Both the position numbers and the translations under genes were made by a program. This document shows, one piece after another, positions 59,977 through 64,000 of a stretch of 64,000 nucleotides of DNA. Each line of letters opens with the position of its first letter. The first letter of the stretch is position 1. Under the pieces are notes generated by a model that saw nothing but the letters and a program-made list of their open reading frames with translations, did no database searches and was not told the DNA's origin. Source of the stretch: an uncultured Sutterella sp. (GTDB lineage Bacteria; Pseudomonadota; Gammaproteobacteria; Burkholderiales; Burkholderiaceae_F); assembly GCA_900764215.1 (NCBI GenBank), contig CAAFNI010000208.1, forward strand, positions 7,751 to 71,750, in the 5' to 3' direction.

Positions 59977-61835
59977 AGGGTGATGGACGGATCGGCGACC
60001 TTCCTGTTCTGGAAAGCCTCTTCCTCTTGAATAAAGGATTGATGTACTGCCTTGACGGAACGGCGCCGCAGCACGCTGGCGGCGAAGATTTCTGCCTTGG
60101 CTCTGTCGGTTTTCAGAATACGCTTCTTGATGGCGGGAATTTGGGTGAGCGTCATGGAAAGACGCGTGCAACCAAGTCCGATGAAGAACGGAACAAGTTC
60201 CTGTCGAGCGGCCATTTCGCCGCAGACGCTCACGCTCTTGCCTGCCTGATGAACTTGTCGAACAGTCGCGGCAATCATGCGAAGCACGCTCGGGTGGCAT
60301 TCGTCATAGTACTTGGAAACCGCTGCATTTGTACGATCGACGGCCAACGTGTACTGTACGAGGTCGTTGGTGCCGAGCGAGAAGAAGTCGAGAACCGGGA
60401 TCAGATCTTTGAGCATCATGACGGCGGCGGGCACCTCTATCATTCCGCCGAGCGGAACGTTGGCAGCGAATTTCTGGCCTTCGTCGGCAAGTTCTTCGCG
60501 AGCTTGGGACATGAATTCACGCACGCGATTGACATCTTCCGGCGAGGTGACCATCGGAAGCAGGATGCTGACGTTGCCCGATCCGACGGCGGCAGCACGG
60601 AGGATGGCGCGCAGCTGCGTGATGAAGAGCTTGGGGTACGCGAAGCAGAAGCGCAGGGCTCTTAGGCCTAGAGAGGGGTTCATTTCCTCAAGAGGCTCGG
60701 TTGTGAGCTTGTCGAGAGCGTCCGACGACATGGCCTTGTCGCCGCCGAGGTCGGCAGTGCGAATTACGACGGGTTGTCCTTTCATGGATCGGATGACGCG
60801 GCAGTACGCATTGTATTGCTCATCTTCGCTAGGCAGATCGTCGCGGTTCATGAAGAGGAATTCGGTGCGGAAGAGTCCTACGCCGTCGGCGCCGGCACGA
60901 TGAGCATCCTTGACGTCTTCGGGCAGCGCAATGTTCGCTAGCAGCTGAATCGTATGCCCGTCCAGCGTGACCGCGTCGAATTGCTTGAGCTTCTTGAGGC
61001 GCTTTTTCTCTGCGGTCAATAGCTTCATGCGCTGGCGGGCGTTTCTGCGTTTTTCGGCGGAAGGGCTGAGCTCGATGATCTCTTCATCAGCATTGAGCAG
61101 GATCGGTATGTCGGTCTCGAGGATCTCGCAGGCGCCCTTTACGCCGACTAGCGTCGGAATTTCAAGAGAGCGCGCAAGAATGACGGCGTGACTCGTGATG
61201 CTGCCTTCCTCAAGGATGATGCCTGCAATGTCGAGATCGTCTCGGCCTCGCAAAAGCAGCATGTCTGCAGGATCAAGTTGGTCGGCTACGAGAATGATCG
61301 TTTCGTCAAGCCCCTCCGCTTCCAGAAGACTGGAGGCCGAGCGTCTGCCCGTAAGCACGCGTTGCACGCGCAGAACGACGTGTGCAATGTCCTTGATGCG
61401 CTCGCGGATGTAGTCATCCTCGATGGCTTCAAAGTCGCGACGAGTCTTTTCGAGACGCAGGGACAGCGCCCATTCGGCGTTGACGAGCTTTTCCTTGATG
61501 ATGTCGATGGTTTCTTCGATTAACGCAGGGTCGCGCAAGATCGTGCGGTGAACATCGATGAACGCCGCTGCTTCGGCCGGCAAGTCTTCGTCGGCGGAGT
61601 CAATAAGGGCGCCGAGTTGCTTGTCGACGGTGGTGATGGCGGCGCGCAGTCTTTGTATTTCACCTCGAGTGCCGGTCTTTTCAATGACAAACTGGGGCAC
61701 TTCCAGATCGCCGGCGGAAAAGTGCTGGCAGAGGCCGAATGCGATGCCGGGATAGACGCTGATGCCCGTCAGTTTTTCAGGAGGTTGGGCATGTCCTTCG
61801 TCGGTCGAGGACGCCACGAGGGTTTCGTCGCTCAT
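59973..61835 (-). CDS. ptsI: PTS enzyme I
   Basis: The 620-residue phosphoenolpyruvate-protein phosphotransferase. The phospho-His site is in EEGSITSHAVILARSLEIPT (about 214), and the C-terminal PEP-binding barrel has GADGVGLFRTEFLFMNRDDL and VCGEMAARQELVPFF. It lies with HPr and an EIIA but no EIIB/EIIC here, suggesting a regulatory phosphorelay (inference). The ATG overlap with the downstream YecA-like gene couples them. Confidence 0.97.
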   Translation of the reverse strand: MSDETLVASSTDEGHAQPPEKLTGISVYPGIAFGLCQHFSAGDLEVPQFVIEKTGTRGEIQRLRAAITTVDKQLGALIDSADEDLPAEAAAFIDVHRTILRDPALIEETIDIIKEKLVNAEWALSLRLEKTRRDFEAIEDDYIRERIKDIAHVVLRVQRVLTGRRSASSLLEAEGLDETIILVADQLDPADMLLLRGRDDLDIAGIILEEGSITSHAVILARSLEIPTLVGVKGACEILETDIPILLNADEEIIELSPSAEKRRNARQRMKLLTAEKKRLKKLKQFDAVTLDGHTIQLLANIALPEDVKDAHRAGADGVGLFRTEFLFMNRDDLPSEDEQYNAYCRVIRSMKGQPVVIRTADLGGDKAMSSDALDKLTTEPLEEMNPSLGLRALRFCFAYPKLFITQLRAILRAAAVGSGNVSILLPMVTSPEDVNRVREFMSQAREELADEGQKFAANVPLGGMIEVPAAVMMLKDLIPVLDFFSLGTNDLVQYTLAVDRTNAAVSKYYDECHPSVLRMIAATVRQVHQAGKSVSVCGEMAARQELVPFFIGLGCTRLSMTLTQIPAIKKRILKTDRAKAEIFAASVLRRRSVKAVHQSFIQEEEAFQNRKVADPSITL

Positions 61836-61850
61836 GGTGGATTCTCCGTC

Positions 61851-62120
61851 TTAGGCTTGTTCGCCGAACTTGTTGGCGAAAAGGGCGGCGATGTCCTTGA
61901 CGGCGCTCACTTCGTCTGGACCTTCCGTAGTGATGGTGAGCGTCGTTCCTGCGGGTACGGCCATGGTCATGAGGCCGAGAATCGATTTGGCGTCTACGCT
62001 GTGGTTGTTGTGCGTGAGCGTGATGGAGGATTTGAAGCATCCTGCGGTTTTGGCGAGCAGGGCGCACGGACGGGCATGAAGTCCAAGCTTGTTGAGCACT
62101 GTGAGCTGCTTAGTCTGCAT
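61851..62120 (-). CDS. ptsH: Phosphocarrier protein HPr
   Basis: The 89-residue protein starts at the ATG at 62120 (MQTKQLTVLNKLGLHARPCA). His15 in GLHARP takes phosphate from enzyme I, and Ser46 in VDAKSILGLM matches the HPr-kinase site. Its start overlaps the EIIA gene end by 11 bases. A longer frame upstream is not conserved. Confidence 0.96.
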   Translation of the reverse strand: MQTKQLTVLNKLGLHARPCALLAKTAGCFKSSITLTHNNHSVDAKSILGLMTMAVPAGTTLTITTEGPDEVSAVKDIAALFANKFGEQA

Positions 62121-62547
62121 TGGCTGTGTCCTTGATGGCGGAAGGTTTGCCGCAGGATGTCGAGATGCCGCCTCGGGCGGCCCCCTCGGCGATGACAGCA
62201 ATGCGAGCCGCGCATTCCGCGTGGTGATTGAGAGCGGTGATGAGTGCAGGCAGATTGACGCCCGTGATGACTCGGACCTGCGGGTTGTCTAGAAGACGGT
62301 GGGCAATGTTGGATGGTGTCGCGCCAAGAACGTCCGTAAAAATGAGGATGTCCCGATCGGCGTCGAAGGTCGAGATGAGCTTGCGGGCTTGCGCTTCGCC
62401 GTGTTCGACGTCAACGTCGCCTGGAACGTCGAAAGTGGCGATGGAATCGCAGAAAGGGTCGCCCGTGGCGCTGAAAATGTGTTGGGCGCAGGTTTTCAAG
62501 GCACTGGCCAGCGGTTCGTGGGCGATGATGCAGATCCCGACAGACAC
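62110..62547 (-). CDS. PTS EIIA component, mannose/fructose type
   Basis: A 145-residue EIIA of the mannose (ManX-like) family, with the phospho-His at position 10 in GICIIAHEPLASALKTCAQ and the conserved LIFTDVLGATPSNIAHRLL. No partner permease genes are in view. In betaproteobacteria such EIIA-HPr-EI sets are thought to regulate metabolism and HPr kinase rather than carry sugar (family knowledge). Confidence 0.92.
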   Translation of the reverse strand: MSVGICIIAHEPLASALKTCAQHIFSATGDPFCDSIATFDVPGDVDVEHGEAQARKLISTFDADRDILIFTDVLGATPSNIAHRLLDNPQVRVITGVNLPALITALNHHAECAARIAVIAEGAARGGISTSCGKPSAIKDTANAD

Positions 62548-62631
62548 AGGAAGCTCCGGTAGGTACGATAAAATTCAGAGGGTATGTTACGCGAAGTAGT
62601 GTAACCCAAGCTTGTAACGGGAGTGTTCTCT

Positions 62632-63012
62632 ATGTCTCTGGTGCTTTTTTCATGCCGTGCCACCGGACCGTTCATTATGTTCGAAGAAACGGCCAGACGT
62701 GTCTTTAAGGTACTCGGACGGCCGTGGACCGAGACGGGGGCCTTCTCCTGCGACGAGTTGCCGGAGATTCTGAAGCGCCTTGACGAGGAGGCTCGCAGTG
62801 ACAAGGAGCGTCTTGCCCAAATCGAGGCGGAGCGTGAACGCAAGCTGCGCGAGTCCACTTATGACGAAGAGCTGCGCATGCGCGAGGAGGAGAAGGAGGA
62901 ACGGAGGAACGCCGTCGAGAAGATCAATTTCTTTCAGCGCGTTGTGCCTCTTCAGTCCATGATCAAGCGCGCCATCAAGCATGGTGACGCAATCATGTGG
63001 GGGCGTCCGTAG
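62632..63012 (+). CDS. DUF1840 family protein
   Basis: The 126-residue protein begins at the ATG at 62632, eight bases after GGGAG. It shows LFSCRATGPFIMFEETARRV, FKVLGRPWTETGAFSCDELP and a charged helix of Arg and Glu, then a hydrophobic-to-basic end (VVPLQSMIKRAIKHGDAIMW). DUF1840 occurs mainly in betaproteobacteria; function unknown. It is divergent from the EIIA gene. Confidence 0.85.
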   Translation: MSLVLFSCRATGPFIMFEETARRVFKVLGRPWTETGAFSCDELPEILKRLDEEARSDKERLAQIEAERERKLRESTYDEELRMREEEKEERRNAVEKINFFQRVVPLQSMIKRAIKHGDAIMWGRP

Positions 63013-63045
63013 GCCGGTTCCGGGACGCCGGTCTTTTGACCGGCA

Positions 63046-63947
63046 TCAGATTCTCCAGAAGTTCCGCGTGAAGATCGCAAACACTGTGAAGATCTCAAGA
63101 CGTCCGATGAGCATCAGGAATGAGCAGATAGACAGCTGAATGTCGCTCAGAGTTGCGTAGTTTCCGGTCGGGCCTACGCTACCCAGGCCGGGGCCGATGT
63201 TTGAGAGCATGGCCCATGCGGCGCTGACTGCATCTGCGGGAGCAAGTCCTGTCAGAAGCAACATGGCTCCTCCGATGACGAAGGATGAGAGCCAAACCAT
63301 GAAGTAGGCCAGTACGGCAACGCAGACCTTTTCATCGATGGGCGTCTTGTTAAGCGTAAGCGGAACGACGGCCTTCGGATACAGAAGCTTGGTCATTTCC
63401 CTTCGAATCATGCCCAGAATGATCAGAAGGCGGACCATTTTGATGCCGCCTCCTGTCGAGCCTGCGCAAGTTGCAAACGCGGCTGCGGTCAGCAGCAGAA
63501 AAGGCAGTCCGAGCGGCCAGGATGCGTAGTCTTCAGTTGAATAACCCGTCGTCGTGATCACGGAAACCACGGAAAAAAGCGCGTGTCTGACGGTTTCTGC
63601 CGATGTGTCGTAGACGTGTGCATCGGCGAGCACGATGATCGTCAGGGCCGACATCAGGGCTGCTGTTGCTATCCAAGCCCTTGCCTCCGCATCTTGGAAA
63701 TAGATCAGGAGGTTCTTGCGTCGCCAGGCAATGAAGTGGAGCGAAAAATTGAAGCCGCTGATCAACATGAAGACGACGGCCACTGCGTCGACGGCCGGAT
63801 TGTTGAAATAGCCGAAGCTCGCGTCGTGCGTGGAGATGCCGGAAAGGCTGACGGTTGTCATCATGTGCATGATGGCATCCTCCCATTCCATACCTGCCAG
63901 ATGGTACGAGACTGCGCAAGCAACGGAAACGCCGAGATAGATGATGT
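63046..63947 (-). CDS. trkH: TrkH-family potassium uptake protein, truncated at the contig end
   Basis: The reading frame is open from the stop at 63046 to the adapter junction at 63947, where it lacks its start. The last 300 residues of a TrkH-type K+ translocation subunit are present: VSLSGISTHDASFGYFNNPA, FSVVSVITTTGYSTEDYASW, FATCAGSTGGGIKMVRLLII and SAAWAMLSNIGPGLGSVGPT, which are the pore-loop signatures. The frame continues upstream of the first ATG as IIYLGVSVACAVSYHLAG, as expected for TrkH, until the adapter begins. Confidence 0.92.
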
Positions 63948-64000
63948 CTGTCTCTTATACACATCTCCGAGCCCACGAGACTCGACGTCATCTCGTATGC
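63948..64000. other. Illumina Nextera adapter (sequencing artefact)
   Basis: CTGTCTCTTATACACATCT (63948-63966) is the Tn5 mosaic end, followed by CCGAGCCCACGAGAC (63967-63981), an eight-base index TCGACGTC and ATCTCGTATGC, the start of the P7 sequence. This is library adapter, not genome. Its reverse translation gives the well-known false peptide SLVGSEMCIRDR. The true sequence ends at 63947. Confidence 0.99.

Noticed and set aside
63533..63991. A 152-residue open frame starting MTSSLVGSEMCIRDR
   Set aside because: Its start lies in the Nextera adapter and the rest is the wrong frame of trkH. It is a known type of artefact.

Overview
The window looks like about 57 kb of chromosome around the replication origin of a betaproteobacterium, with one end of an integrated mobile element on its left. 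Inference: Burkholderiales, probably Sutterellaceae. The reasons are the gatCAB, mreBCD-mrdA-rodA and atp operon layouts, DUF1840 and YbeD proteins, a PTS of EIIA-Man/HPr/EI only, and MenA, which implies menaquinone. The right edge is not biological: the last 53 bases are an Illumina Nextera adapter, so the contig ends at 63947, inside a trkH-like gene.

Region 1 (1 to about 7.0 kb) is the integrase end of an element inserted at the 3' end of tRNA-Arg(CCG). It holds a tyrosine recombinase, an AlpA-type regulator, a small helix-turn-helix protein, a coiled-coil protein and a chain of overlapping small genes of unknown function, all on the minus strand. Non-coding parts carry three DnaA boxes, a set of GTCCCAC direct repeats beside an AT-rich tract, and several hairpins. 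The other end lies outside the window.

Region 2 (7.1-28.1 kb) is core genome, almost all on the minus strand: priA, hemE, the complete nine-gene F1Fo ATP synthase operon (atpIBEFHAGDC), parAB, marC family, rsmG-mnmG-mnmE, and yidC-yidD-rnpA-rpmH.

Region 3 (28.1-36.9 kb) is on the plus strand: a dnaA promoter region with DnaA boxes, dnaA-dnaN-gyrB, a 5'-nucleotidase homologue and an Old Yellow Enzyme family oxidoreductase.

Region 4 (36.9-37.4 kb) is a gene-free stretch with three perfect DnaA boxes, an AT-rich tract containing a GATCT-type 13-mer and a TAG-rich run. Base composition of plus-strand genes changes from C-rich to G/T-rich across it. I propose it as the replication origin. If that is right, dnaA, dnaN and gyrB are transcribed towards the origin, against the fork.

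Region 5 (37.4-63.9 kb) is mixed in strand: a CRP-like regulator with a BON lipoprotein; menA-ybeD with a DacA-like protein that lacks the penicillin-binding catalytic motifs; birA-coaX-SPOR protein; a HIT protein with an M20 peptidase; rlpA-rodA-mrdA-mreDCB for rod shape; gatCAB; pyrE; exodeoxyribonuclease III; rsuA; an AmpG-like transporter; a YecA-like gene with the PTS phosphorelay genes; a DUF1840 protein; and the truncated trkH.

I do not see a CRISPR array, an rRNA operon, an insertion sequence or a clearly new defence or biosynthetic system. The most informative observations are the origin candidate, the catalytically empty DacA relative, the repeat-rich element and the adapter artefact.
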